Below, piece after piece: positions 41,898 through 49,996 of a stretch of DNA of 64,000 nt. The notes below the pieces were generated by a model. It was not told the origin of the DNA and did not search any database. It saw only the letters and a program-made list of their open reading frames with translations. Made by a program: the position numbers and the translations under genes. Within the stretch, counting starts at the first letter, position 1, and each line of letters begins with the position of its first letter. This stretch comes from Roseimicrobium sp. ORNL1 (GTDB lineage: Bacteria > Verrucomicrobiota > Verrucomicrobiia > Verrucomicrobiales > Verrucomicrobiaceae). The stretch spans positions 1,178,001-1,242,000 of the forward strand of contig NZ_CP049143.1 in NCBI RefSeq assembly GCF_011044495.1, written 5' to 3'.

Positions 41898-43322
41898 ATG
41901 AACCGCCGTACCTCCCTGCTGCTGCTGCTACTCGCGCTGGTGTCGTCCTGGACTCTCTCCGCCGCCACGCCTGCCCGGCCGAATGTTCTGCTGCTTATGT
42001 CAGACGACCTCGCGGCTACCCTGGGGTGCTATGACCATCCTGTCGCCAAGACCCCGCACCTCGACGCCCTGGCGAAGCGCGGGGTGCAGTTTGATCGAGC
42101 CTACTGCCAGTTCCCCCACTGCAATCCCTCCCGTGCCTCCATGATGAGCGGCCTCCGGCCCAATACCACCCGGGTCACGGACAATGGTGACAATCTCTAC
42201 CAGAACCTGCCTGACGTGATGACCCTGCCGCACCATTTCCGGGAGCAGGGCTACGCAACTGCGCGGTGTGGGAAAATCTTCCACCTCGGCGTACCGACCG
42301 GTGCTGAGAGCATGGATGACCCCAAGGCGTGGCACTTCGGCCTGCCCTTTCGCGATGAGCGGCCCTATCCGGCCACGCGTGCGAGCGAAGTGAAGGTGAA
42401 GGCAGGCAAGAAACAGGGACTCCCGTGGCAGGAGACCACCGGTCCGGACAACAATATGGTGGATGGCCAGTTCGCCGAGCGAGCCGTCGACTGGATGGAG
42501 AAGCGCGACGCTGCGAAACCGTTTTTCCTCGCCGTGGGATTCCATCGTCCGCACTTGCCCCTCGTGGCCCCGGCGAAGTACTTTGACCTCTACCCGCTGA
42601 ACTCCATCACCCTCCCCGAAGCACCGGAAGATGATGAATCCGATATCCCCCTGCCTGCTCGCAACGGTGCGGTGCCGGGATACGCACTGACTTCCTCCCC
42701 GGAGCAGCGTCGTGCTGCCATCCGTGCCTACCTTGCCTGTGTCAGCTACATGGACGCGCAGGCTGGAGTGGTTCTGGAGGCGCTGAAGCGACTCGGACTG
42801 GAGGAGAATACCATCGTCGTCTTCTCCGGTGATCACGGCTGGCATCTCGGGGAGCATGGCCTGTGGCACAAGCGCAGTCTCTTTGAAGAGAGTGCGCGTG
42901 TGCCTTTCATCATTGCCGCGCCGGGAACGAAGGGAGCTGGGAAGCGCAGTTCCAGTCTCGTGGAACTGCTCGATGTGTATCCTACCCTCTGTGACTTGGC
43001 TGGTGTTCGCGCGCCGGATGTCTTGCAAGGCAAGTCCCTCCGTCCCGTGCTGGAGGATCCGGGTGTGTCCATTCATGATTCCGCTTTCACCCAGGCGCGC
43101 CGCGGTAAGGAAGCGGAATACTGGGGCCGCACCGTGCGCACGAACCGCTGGCGCTGCACCGAGTGGGATGAAGGGCGGAATGGGATCGAACTCTACGATC
43201 ACAATGTGGACCCACATGAGTACAAGAATCTCGCCGAAGACCCGCAGCATGCTGCCGTGTTGAAGGAACTGAGGGCTCTGCTCGCGGAGAAGTTGCCGCC
43301 GATTGAGGTGGTGAAGAAGTAG
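41898..43322 (+). CDS. Secreted sulfatase (iduronate-2-sulfatase-like)
   Basis: A 474-residue type I sulfatase with a Sec signal (residues 1-22). The metal site opens with NVLLLMSDD (DD 36-37), and the formylglycine motif is CNPSR (C75-R79) within HCNPSRASMMSG, so the Cys needs conversion by a formylglycine-generating enzyme before export. Further ligands: FRPHLPLVAP-like segment FHRPHLPLVAPAKY and FSGDHGWHLGEHGLWHK. The overall form (short, GDHGWHLGEH) is that of iduronate-2-sulfatase-like enzymes, which remove sulfate from sulfated polysaccharides such as fucoidan or glycosaminoglycans. It fits with the sialidase, GH-A hydrolase and symporter in the window, though not in one operon. Confidence 0.93.
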   Translation: MNRRTSLLLLLLALVSSWTLSAATPARPNVLLLMSDDLAATLGCYDHPVAKTPHLDALAKRGVQFDRAYCQFPHCNPSRASMMSGLRPNTTRVTDNGDNLYQNLPDVMTLPHHFREQGYATARCGKIFHLGVPTGAESMDDPKAWHFGLPFRDERPYPATRASEVKVKAGKKQGLPWQETTGPDNNMVDGQFAERAVDWMEKRDAAKPFFLAVGFHRPHLPLVAPAKYFDLYPLNSITLPEAPEDDESDIPLPARNGAVPGYALTSSPEQRRAAIRAYLACVSYMDAQAGVVLEALKRLGLEENTIVVFSGDHGWHLGEHGLWHKRSLFEESARVPFIIAAPGTKGAGKRSSSLVELLDVYPTLCDLAGVRAPDVLQGKSLRPVLEDPGVSIHDSAFTQARRGKEAEYWGRTVRTNRWRCTEWDEGRNGIELYDHNVDPHEYKNLAEDPQHAAVLKELRALLAEKLPPIEVVKK

Positions 43323-43331
43323 GGAAGCTCC

Positions 43332-43524
43332 GAGGCGCAGCCTCCCTGGACTGCGTGCAGCCTGCTGCCGCTTTGAAGAGTCCGCAGCCTGCTGCGGCGA
43401 TGGTGACACTCGCTCGTGAGGTTACACCCAGAAAAGTTTGGCGACTTCGTCGCGTGGAGACGCACAGCAGGCTGTGCTGAGGAAAGCGGCAGCAGGCTGC
43501 CCCAGTCCAGGGAGGCTGCGCCTC
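43332..43524. repeat. Composite inverted-repeat element downstream of the sulfatase
   Basis: Perfect 22-base outer arms at 43332-43353 and 43503-43524 (GAGGCGCAGCCTCCCTGGAC...). Inside are GCAGCCTGCTGC/GCAGCAGGCTGC palindromes near 43357, 43384 and 43492, and a CCGCTTTGAAGAGTCCGC/GGAAAGCGG pair, the same plan as the element at 22962-23118. The 306-base gap to the next gene contains nothing else except the ribosome binding site of the broken SEC-C gene. Confidence 0.87.
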
Positions 43525-43629
43525 ACACTTCCACCTGCATCCCTTGCGTTCCAGCCAACTTGTGGCACTGAGTCTGCCCGCCATCATCCGATGGCGTATC
43601 AAAACAAACAAACCAACAAGGAGGCTGCC

Positions 43630-43871
43630 ATGAAGATGCAACACGCACACGAAGACGGCGCCTTTTTTCGAGCGCACTAGCAAGCGCCGAAAAGGCTACC
43701 CCAGCGAAACACGCGTCATGAAAGGATGGCGGGTGGTTCACGGAATCAAGGAACTGGTCGAGAAGCTCGGACGCAACGATCTGTGTCCGTGCGGATCCAG
43801 CCGGAAATTTCCGCAACTGTTGCCTGCGCTCCGGCCGGCATGACGGTTCCCTGCGCGACCACTACTTTTAG
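43630..43871 (+). pseudogene. SEC-C zinc-motif small protein gene with two +1 frameshifts
   Basis: An excellent ribosome binding site (AAGGAGG, 43618-43624) precedes ATG 43630 ([13 protein letters not shown]). Translation then fails after the T run 43663-43668: dropping the C at 43669 continues as [20 protein letters not shown] second extra C after TTT near 43811 interrupts the SEC-C motif; dropping it gives [18 protein letters not shown], i.e. CxC-x8-CC, then a stop at 43871. The restored product would be 79 residues with one SEC-C zinc site, as found at the end of SecA and in many small proteins. Options: recent pseudogene, sequencing errors at homopolymers, or +1 recoding. Both shifts are an extra C following T residues. 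Confidence 0.7.
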
Positions 43872-43925
43872 GGAGTGAGTCGAGTCAGAAGCCGGAGTGC
43901 GGATTCCGCAGTTCGGAGTCTGAGT

Positions 43926-43959
43926 TCATCCACGGCGCTGAGATCCCAGTGCCGTGGAT
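43926..43959. repeat. Hairpin CATCCACGGC...GCCGTGGATG
   Basis: A 10-bp perfect stem around a 14-base loop, in the 252-base gap between the SEC-C pseudogene and the symporter gene. No T run follows. The same gap contains short direct repeats of CTCAACCAT (44011-44043). Confidence 0.6.
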
Positions 43960-44123
43960 GATCCATGCCCACAAACCGACACCATGCGGAGCTGTCCGTC
44001 TCCAAAAACAACAGCTCAACCATAGCCAACCACCGCTCAACCATTGCAAACTCCCCAAGTCCCTGACTCCCACCTCCGGACTTCCCTTCTTGCTCCCACG
44101 CCAATCTCCGCCATCATCGGCGC

Positions 44124-45752
44124 ATGGCATACGTCGCGGACATTGTTGTTCTCCTGCTCTACTTTGGTCTGGTCTTGGGCATTGGGCTTTCCCAGCGTAG
44201 CAAAAGCGGAAGCATGGAGGGATTTGCCCTGGGCGACAGGCAGATCGCATGGTGGGCGGTACTGGCTTCGATTCTCGCTGCTGAGATCAGTGCGGGGACA
44301 TTCTTTGGAACTCCCGGCGAAGGATTCAGCCATCGGAACTTCACCTATCTCCAGCTCATTATTGGGTACCTTCTGGCCCGCGTCATTGTCAGTGCATTCT
44401 TCATCCCCGCGTTTTATCGGCACAATGTGGTGAGCATTTACGAGTTTCTCGGCATCCGATTTGGCCCGAGGACAAGGCGATTGGGATCTGCCGTGTTCCT
44501 TGTCACGCGGTTGCTGGCGAGCGGGACCAGACTTTGGGTTCCAACAGTACTGCTGGTCTTGTTGTGGCGTCTGGCGAACCCCACTGAAACCATCACACCC
44601 ATGCAGGAGTTTTGGCTTACAGGCCTGGCCCTGTTGTTTGTGACTCTTGCCACCGCCGTGTACACGACCGTGGGAGGCATCCGTGCCGTGATCTGGACGG
44701 ATGTTTTGCAGATTGTGGTGTTGTTCGCTGCATTGGGCTTTTCGTTCTTTTATCTGCTCACCCACATTCCGGGGGGCTGGGCTGGAGCACATGAGAAACT
44801 TCAGGGCCACCACGATTGGCAACTCTTCGATTCAGGGGTGAATCCGGATCTTGGTTTTTGGGCCAATGTGAAGTCCATCCTGGAGCAGGAATACACGCTG
44901 TGGGCTGCGTTCCTCGGTTCTACGTTTGTGACGCTTGCCACGCATGGGACGGACCAGGACATGGTGCAGCGGATGCTCACTGCCAAGAACAAGCGTCAGA
45001 GCGCTGTTGCCACCATTCTATCTGGGTTGGCTGACATACCCATTGCGTGGGTCGTGCTCGCCATCGGTATTCTGCTAAATGTATTCTACGCGGCCAATCC
45101 GGATCCACTTCTGCCTGTGGACGCCAAAGGCAATGTCCAGGCGAACAAGGTCTTCCCTCATTTCATTCTGACGGTCATGCCAGCAGGGCTGCGCGGACTG
45201 GTGCTCGCAGGGGTGCTCGCCACCACGATGGGCTCCCTGAGCACTGCCATCAACTCTCTGGCAACAAGCTATGTCCGGGACTTTCACTTTCGCTGGTTCG
45301 GCGAACCGGCTGATGAACGCGGCAGGGTGCGTGCGTTGCGATTGGGAACCATCCTTTTTTCCGCCTTGTTGGTCGCGGTCGCGCTTGCCACTGCGTGGGT
45401 GAGTGTGCAACACCCCGAACTGCGCATCATTCCAATCATTTTGGGTATCTTTGGATACACCTATGGCTCACTGCTTGGCATCTTCATGGTCGGCCTTTTC
45501 ACGCGCACTCGTGGCAACGATTTCGGCAACGCCATTGCCATGCTCTCTGGCTTTCTGGTGGTTGCCTATTTGAGCGGCCTCGACCAGAGCATCGCGGCGA
45601 ACTTTGGCGCGAAGGGTTTTTCGCGGCCCTCGTGGATGCCAATCATTGAATTCCCCTGGCGCATCTTGTTCGGCACGGTGGTGACCTTCACGGTGGCAAT
45701 ATTCTTCCGCACTCCCGAGGAGAAGCAGCGTGAGGTGAGTGAGGCGGCGTGA
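44124..45752 (+). CDS. Sodium:solute symporter (SSS family)
   Basis: A 542-residue inner-membrane transporter with about 13 hydrophobic segments. Family features: N-terminal GFALGDRQIAWWAVLASILAAEISAGTFFGTPGEGF, the sodium-site region, TTVGGIRAVIWTDVLQIVVLF (a hallmark of SSS proteins) and GLRGLVLAGVLATTMGSLSTAINSLATSYVRDF, another hallmark. Substrates in the family include sugars (sialic acid, galactose), proline and iodide; PVC members next to carbohydrate genes usually carry sugars or sugar acids, but there is no adjacent catabolic operon to specify one. The gene is monocistronic, followed by a repeat element and a bidirectional terminator. Confidence 0.92.
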   Translation: MAYVADIVVLLLYFGLVLGIGLSQRSKSGSMEGFALGDRQIAWWAVLASILAAEISAGTFFGTPGEGFSHRNFTYLQLIIGYLLARVIVSAFFIPAFYRHNVVSIYEFLGIRFGPRTRRLGSAVFLVTRLLASGTRLWVPTVLLVLLWRLANPTETITPMQEFWLTGLALLFVTLATAVYTTVGGIRAVIWTDVLQIVVLFAALGFSFFYLLTHIPGGWAGAHEKLQGHHDWQLFDSGVNPDLGFWANVKSILEQEYTLWAAFLGSTFVTLATHGTDQDMVQRMLTAKNKRQSAVATILSGLADIPIAWVVLAIGILLNVFYAANPDPLLPVDAKGNVQANKVFPHFILTVMPAGLRGLVLAGVLATTMGSLSTAINSLATSYVRDFHFRWFGEPADERGRVRALRLGTILFSALLVAVALATAWVSVQHPELRIIPIILGIFGYTYGSLLGIFMVGLFTRTRGNDFGNAIAMLSGFLVVAYLSGLDQSIAANFGAKGFSRPSWMPIIEFPWRILFGTVVTFTVAIFFRTPEEKQREVSEAA

Positions 45753-46013
45753 GGCGACACAGATCCTTGGTATGAGAGCCGTGAGGGCACTCAATCCGAA
45801 GGGAAGCGCCGGGCATTTCAAAGGAGCGCGGACACTCCTGTCCGCTGCCCCTGACGTGCCACCCTGTTTCGTTTGGCAGGCAAGGCCACCTTCCACCAGC
45901 TGCTCCAGAGGCGTCGCCCGGTCACTTCCACGTGATGGGGGAAGCTGCGCAACAGAACGGCGGACAAGAGTGTCCACGCTCCTTTTGCCAAGTCCTTCGC
46001 TCCCGCACGCAAC
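45753..46013. repeat. Convergent intergenic region with inverted-repeat element 45820-45985
   Basis: Arms 45820-45845 and 45960-45985 (26 bases, two differences) each contain the small hairpin family: GCGGACA-CTCC-TGTCCGC (45828-45845) and its inverted relative (45960-45977). The flanking AAAGGAGCG is shared. The 114-base centre is GC-rich with no gene. The layout is the same as at 1607-1922 but with different stem bases. Confidence 0.85.
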
Positions 46014-46044
46014 AAAAAAGGCAGGCCAAATGGCCTGCCTTTTT
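46014..46044. terminator. Bidirectional terminator between symporter and TPR genes
   Basis: AAAAAAGGCAGGCC - AAAT - GGCCTGCCTTTTT: 8-bp GC stem flanked by A and T runs, so it works for both the plus-strand symporter (end 45752) and the minus-strand TPR gene (end 46074). Confidence 0.93.
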
Positions 46045-46073
46045 CGGATAATCTTCTTCTCGACAGGTCCGCC

Positions 46074-47192
46074 TTAGGGCTTCGGAGCTTCTGGCGCTGC
46101 AGGAGCAGGCTCCGCCGGAGTGGGCGTTGCAGGAGCAGCAGGAGGCGCATCCGCCTTCGGCGCTTCCTGGGCAGGAGCGGGAGCCGGGGCCGGAGAAGCA
46201 GGCGCTGGTGTAGGAGCCGGAGCTTCAGCAGGCTTGTCCGCAGCCGGAGCAGGAGCAGGGGCTGGCGTCGGAGCCGGCACGGGCTTGCTTTCCGTGGACG
46301 GCGGCACCGGTACAGGCGCGGGTGCCGGTGCAGGCGTTTCCGTCTTCGGGGCTTCAGGAGCTGCTGCGGGAGCAGGAGTCTTCGGCATCAGCGGATCCAC
46401 GACCGGAGCGGCGGGAGTCAGTGAGGGGGCGGAGAGGGGAGCGGAAGCGGCGGGAGGAGGCGTCAGCAGGCTCGGGGCCACGGGCGGGACGGTGGCGCCG
46501 GGAACGGGGGCCGGGGGAGCAGGAGGTGCCGGCGGCGGTTCCACTTCCACGGTCGGCAGGCCGGAGTCCACCATCTTGACGCGTTCGTCGACACGAGCCA
46601 GCACAGGGCTGGTGGGGAAGTTTCTGGGAAGCTCGTTGAAGATCTTTTTCGCGTCCTCCAGTTTGCCTTCGGACCACAGCAGGTCGCCCAGTTGAAGCTG
46701 CGCGGCGGCGGCCACATCCTGCTTGGGATACTTCTGCACCAGCTCCTCCAGGGTCTTGCGAGCGGAGTCCTTTTCACCCATCACCAGTTGCTTCGTGCCG
46801 AGCGCGAGCATGGCCTGAGGGAGGAGCGGATGGCTGCTCTCGGACTTGATGAATTCCTGAAGCGTCTTTACGGAGGACTCCTTCTTGCCCTCCGCCCAGA
46901 GGAAGTCTGCCTTCAAAAGCTGTGCATTCCCCGCGGCCTGAGTGGCCGGGTACTTGCTGACCACCAGATCGCAGGCTTCGGCGTTCTTGGCGGAAGTGAA
47001 GAGCTCAGAGGCCTCCACCTCCGTCTGATGACGGAAGTGCCGCGCCAGACCCAGAACCACCACCAGCACGACCAGCAGGACAAAGCCGATGGCGAGCTTT
47101 TTGAAGTTCTTCTCAAGGAACTCCTCCATGGCATTGGGCTCGTTGGGAGCGTGTGCTTGAGGAGGAACTGCGGGATTCTGGGCGGCCGACAT
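46074..47192 (-). CDS. Membrane-anchored TPR protein (YfgM-like) with long Ala/Pro tail
   Basis: A 372-residue protein: cytoplasmic N-terminus, one membrane segment (residues 34-51), then TPR repeats (about 65-210) such as ATQAAGNAQLLKADFLWAEGKKESSV and AAAAQLQLGDLLWSEGKLEDAKKIFNELPRNFPTSPVLARV. The last 155 residues are almost only Ala, Pro, Lys, Glu, Thr in PAPAPAP-type repeats. The TPR part resembles the YfgM/BamD-like ancillary SecYEG chaperone domain; the tail probably spans the periplasm or peptidoglycan. Coupled position: 48 bases downstream of cysK on the same strand. The tail is a likely site of replication slippage. Confidence 0.8.
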   Translation of the reverse strand: MSAAQNPAVPPQAHAPNEPNAMEEFLEKNFKKLAIGFVLLVVLVVVLGLARHFRHQTEVEASELFTSAKNAEACDLVVSKYPATQAAGNAQLLKADFLWAEGKKESSVKTLQEFIKSESSHPLLPQAMLALGTKQLVMGEKDSARKTLEELVQKYPKQDVAAAAQLQLGDLLWSEGKLEDAKKIFNELPRNFPTSPVLARVDERVKMVDSGLPTVEVEPPPAPPAPPAPVPGATVPPVAPSLLTPPPAASAPLSAPSLTPAAPVVDPLMPKTPAPAAAPEAPKTETPAPAPAPVPVPPSTESKPVPAPTPAPAPAPAADKPAEAPAPTPAPASPAPAPAPAQEAPKADAPPAAPATPTPAEPAPAAPEAPKP

Positions 47193-47240
47193 GAAGGGAG
47201 GGGGAAGGAGGCGAAAAAAATGAAACTGAGCAATAGATGA

Positions 47241-48224
47241 CTACGCGCCAACCTTCGCTCTGGCTTCATCAGCCAGTGCGGTGGAGAGATAGCGCTCGCC
47301 GGTGGAGCAGGCGATGGTCACGATGAGCTTGCCCTTGTTTTCAGGGCGCTTGGCGACTTCGATGGCAGCCACCACGTTTGCGCCGGTGGAGATACCCACG
47401 AGAATACCTTCCTCCTTGGCAAGACGGCGGGCCATCGCGAAGGCGTCGTCGTTGGAGACCTTCACGCACTCGGTGATCTGGGCATTGCCCGCTTCATCCT
47501 TCAGGTGGAGGTTCTTAGGCACGAAGCCGGCACCGGTGCCCTGGATCTTGTGCGGTCCGGGCTGAAGGGTTTCACCTGCCAGCGTCTGGTTGATCACCGG
47601 GGAAGCTTCGGGCTCCACCGCAATCGCCTGGAAGCCAGGGCGGCGGGGCTTGATGACTTCCAAGCAGCCCGTGATGGTGCCGCCGGTACCCACGGCAGCG
47701 ACGAGGATATCAACCTTGCCGTCCGTGTCCGCCCAGATTTCCTCGGCGGTGGTCTTCTTGTGGATTTCCGGGTTGGCGGGATTTTCGAACTGCTGGGGAA
47801 TCCAGGCGTTCGGGGTGTTCTTGAGAATTTCTTCCGCCTTGGCAATCGCGCCCTTCATGCCCTGAGGTCCAGGGGTGAGCACGAGTTCCGCGCCGAGCAG
47901 GGCCAGCAGCGTGCGGCGCTCAAGGCTCATCGTTTCCGGCATGGTGAGGATGAGCTTGTACCCCTTGGCGGCGGCCACAAAGGCGAGGGCGATGCCGGTG
48001 TTGCCGCTGGTGGGCTCCACGATGACGGTATCCTTGTTCAGGATGCCGCGCTTTTCCGCGTCTTCGATCATCGCTGCGCCGATACGGTCTTTCACCGAGC
48101 CGAGCGGATTGAAGAACTCACACTTGAGGGCAATCGTGGCGTCGAGTCCGGCGGTGACCTTGTTCAGCTTCACAAGCGGAGTGCGGCCCACGGTTTCAAC
48201 GATGTTGTTGTAGATATTGCCCAT
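47241..48224 (-). CDS. cysK: Cysteine synthase (O-acetylserine sulfhydrylase)
   Basis: A 327-residue PLP enzyme joining sulfide to O-acetylserine. Seen: [26 protein letters not shown] lysine K45 in GSVKDRIG, substrate loop TSGNTGIAL, phosphate-binding GTGGTITG and the C-terminal Ser in [14 protein letters not shown]. Length and motifs match CysK rather than cystathionine beta-synthase. The ATG at 48224 is required by the family N-terminus; the frame is open to 48407 without sense. Divergent from the pterin dehydratase gene (137-base gap). Confidence 0.95.
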   Translation of the reverse strand: MGNIYNNIVETVGRTPLVKLNKVTAGLDATIALKCEFFNPLGSVKDRIGAAMIEDAEKRGILNKDTVIVEPTSGNTGIALAFVAAAKGYKLILTMPETMSLERRTLLALLGAELVLTPGPQGMKGAIAKAEEILKNTPNAWIPQQFENPANPEIHKKTTAEEIWADTDGKVDILVAAVGTGGTITGCLEVIKPRRPGFQAIAVEPEASPVINQTLAGETLQPGPHKIQGTGAGFVPKNLHLKDEAGNAQITECVKVSNDDAFAMARRLAKEEGILVGISTGANVVAAIEVAKRPENKGKLIVTIACSTGERYLSTALADEARAKVGA

Positions 48225-48360
48225 ATTTGAGAGTCGGTTTGGATTGGGAAAGTTGCACCTGCCGCCCGGTGCGGCGGAACGGTGCCTATAGGCGGAGGCT
48301 CCGCGCTTGCAAGGCAAAAAAGGATGCAGCCGACCACCGGGAAGCGTGCGATGCTCGATC

Positions 48361-48645
48361 ATGGCTGAACTGCTGGAAGAATCGAAAGTCGCCGAGCACC
48401 TCGCCACGTTGCCGGAATGGAGCAGGGAGGGCGCGGAAATCGTGCGCGTTTACAAATTCTCCAGCTACATGGCGGGCATCGATTTTGTAAGCCAGGTGGC
48501 CCATGTGGCTGAGGAGGCCAATCATCACCCGGATATGCTCGTGGGCTGGCGAAAGGTGACCGTCCGGCTCAGCACTCACAGCAAGGGTGGACTGACCAAG
48601 CTGGACTTCGCTCTGGCCAAAAAGGTGGACGGCCTGGTGGGGTGA
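48361..48645 (+). CDS. phhB: 4a-hydroxytetrahydrobiopterin dehydratase (pterin carbinolamine dehydratase)
   Basis: A 94-residue member of the DCoH/PhhB family: [74 protein letters not shown], with the conserved HHPD and THS..GLT..D motifs. It regenerates pterin cofactor after aromatic amino acid hydroxylation, or has a role in molybdopterin metabolism where no hydroxylase exists. ATG at 48361 gives the family length; the earlier ATG at 48307 adds a non-family extension. The gene stands alone. Confidence 0.93.
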   Translation: MAELLEESKVAEHLATLPEWSREGAEIVRVYKFSSYMAGIDFVSQVAHVAEEANHHPDMLVGWRKVTVRLSTHSKGGLTKLDFALAKKVDGLVG

Positions 48646-48845
48646 GCGGGAACTGAGTTGATTGTTGATTGGGAAACGGAGAACTCCGTGCGGCAAGATT
48701 GAGACTGAGTCCTGACTGCAAGATATTGCTTGCAATTGCGGATCGTTCTCAGTAAAGACCGGCCCTTGCTTGGGATTGCTCCCCCTCGTTTCCGGCAAGG
48801 TGCCAGACATCTCAATCACACACACTCCTCCCTCCCTCACTCAGT

Positions 48846-49613
48846 ATGACCAATCGTCTCCTTCGCTGGTCCTCAGGCGCTCTGCTCGCCCTGGGCCTCC
48901 TCTCCACCACCACCACCGCCAACGCGAGCGAACGCCGCTTCTCCTACAGCTACGAAACCACCGGCATGCCCAAGGGTGCCTGGGAATATGAGCAGTGGGC
49001 CACTTGGAAGAGCTATGACGACGGAGATGTTTTCCAGTTCCGTCACGAGATCGAATACGGCATCACCGACACCCTGACCCTCGACATCTACCTCGCCAAT
49101 TGGGAGTATGAGAGCTTCGACGGTGAAGGCAGCGAAGCCAAATACGAGAGCTCCGGCTTCTCCCTTCGCCAGCAGTTGACCGACCCGAACAAGGCCTTCC
49201 TTGGCAGCGCTCTCTACGGTGAAGTGCTCGTGGGCCCGGAGGAAGTGGAGCTCGAAGGAAAGCTTCTCCTCCAGAAGAACGTCGGCCCCTTCGTCTTCGT
49301 GTACAACCTGGTGGTGGAAGCCGAATGGGAAGGTGAAGACCTTGGCGATCTCGACGAATCCACCGGCGTGTGGGAAAACACTTTCGGCGTCAGCTATCAG
49401 GTGACTCCGAACTTCTTTGTCGGTGCGGAAGCACTGCATGAGATCGAGTTCGAAGAGTGGAGCGAAGCCGGTGACCACGTGGTCTACCTCGGCCCGAATA
49501 TCTCCTTCCGTAAGGGTCACGTGTTCGCCACCCTCGCCGGCCTGTTCCAGTTGACGGATGTGGATGGTGAGCCCGATGCGCAGGTGCGCATCATCGCGGG
49601 CATCACGTTCTAA
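48846..49613 (+). CDS. Outer-membrane beta-barrel protein of unknown function
   Basis: A 255-residue exported protein; signal peptide to about residue 27 (TTTTANA). The mature part is composed of alternating aromatic/acidic strands typical of a 10- to 12-stranded barrel: EYEQWATWKSY, FQFRHEIEYGITDTLTLDIYLANWEYES, SGFSLRQQLT, SALYGEVLVGPEEVELEGKLLLQKNVGPFVFVYNLVVEAEW, NTFGVSYQV, FFVGAEALHEIEF, and a C-terminus ending in Phe (IIAGITF), the usual BAM signal. Similar proteins are grouped as DUF6662, a resemblance noted from memory. It is followed 36 bases later by a cytochrome lipoprotein gene. Confidence 0.8.
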   Translation: MTNRLLRWSSGALLALGLLSTTTTANASERRFSYSYETTGMPKGAWEYEQWATWKSYDDGDVFQFRHEIEYGITDTLTLDIYLANWEYESFDGEGSEAKYESSGFSLRQQLTDPNKAFLGSALYGEVLVGPEEVELEGKLLLQKNVGPFVFVYNLVVEAEWEGEDLGDLDESTGVWENTFGVSYQVTPNFFVGAEALHEIEFEEWSEAGDHVVYLGPNISFRKGHVFATLAGLFQLTDVDGEPDAQVRIIAGITF

Positions 49614-49649
49614 TTCGTGCGGCTGTCGCCGGTCACGGAATTCTGAATC

Positions 49650-49970
49650 ATGAAATCACATGCCGTCCGCTGCTTGTTGCTCCTGGCAACACTGTCAGCG
49701 ACGGCATGTGTGTCTTTGGAAGAGATGGCGCCTCCGGTGTCTGCTCTTCCCAATCGTTCCATCAGCAGCGCAAACACTGCGCAACTGGCGCACGGGCGGG
49801 ACATTTACATCACCAAGTGCGCGAAGTGCCACAGTGTGGAGCCCGTGCTCAAGTATCCTCTTTCGCAATGGCAGCGTGAGATCCTGCCGGAGATGAGTGA
49901 GGAGACCAAGCTGAACCCGCAGGAAGTGGCTGCCGTGTCCGCGTACGTGCACGCGGTGTTTGGCAAATAG
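49650..49970 (+). CDS. Small monohaem cytochrome c lipoprotein
   Basis: A 106-residue protein with a lipoprotein signal (LSATAC, lipidated C20) and one haem c site CAKCH (C57, C60, H61). The rest (LKYPLSQWQREILPEMSEETKLNPQEVAAVSAYVHAVF) has the helical layout of small cytochrome c domains, including the C-terminal helix; a Met ligand could be in ILPEMSEE. It would carry electrons at the outer membrane or in the periplasm. Close spacing after the beta-barrel gene suggests one transcript, and possibly association of the two proteins. Confidence 0.85.
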   Translation: MKSHAVRCLLLLATLSATACVSLEEMAPPVSALPNRSISSANTAQLAHGRDIYITKCAKCHSVEPVLKYPLSQWQREILPEMSEETKLNPQEVAAVSAYVHAVFGK

Positions 49971-49996
49971 GGCGGCGCAAGGCGGCGCCCGATCGC

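Noticed and set aside
45739-46077. 112-codon plus-strand frame past the symporter
   Set aside because: Runs through the inverted-repeat element and the bidirectional terminator.
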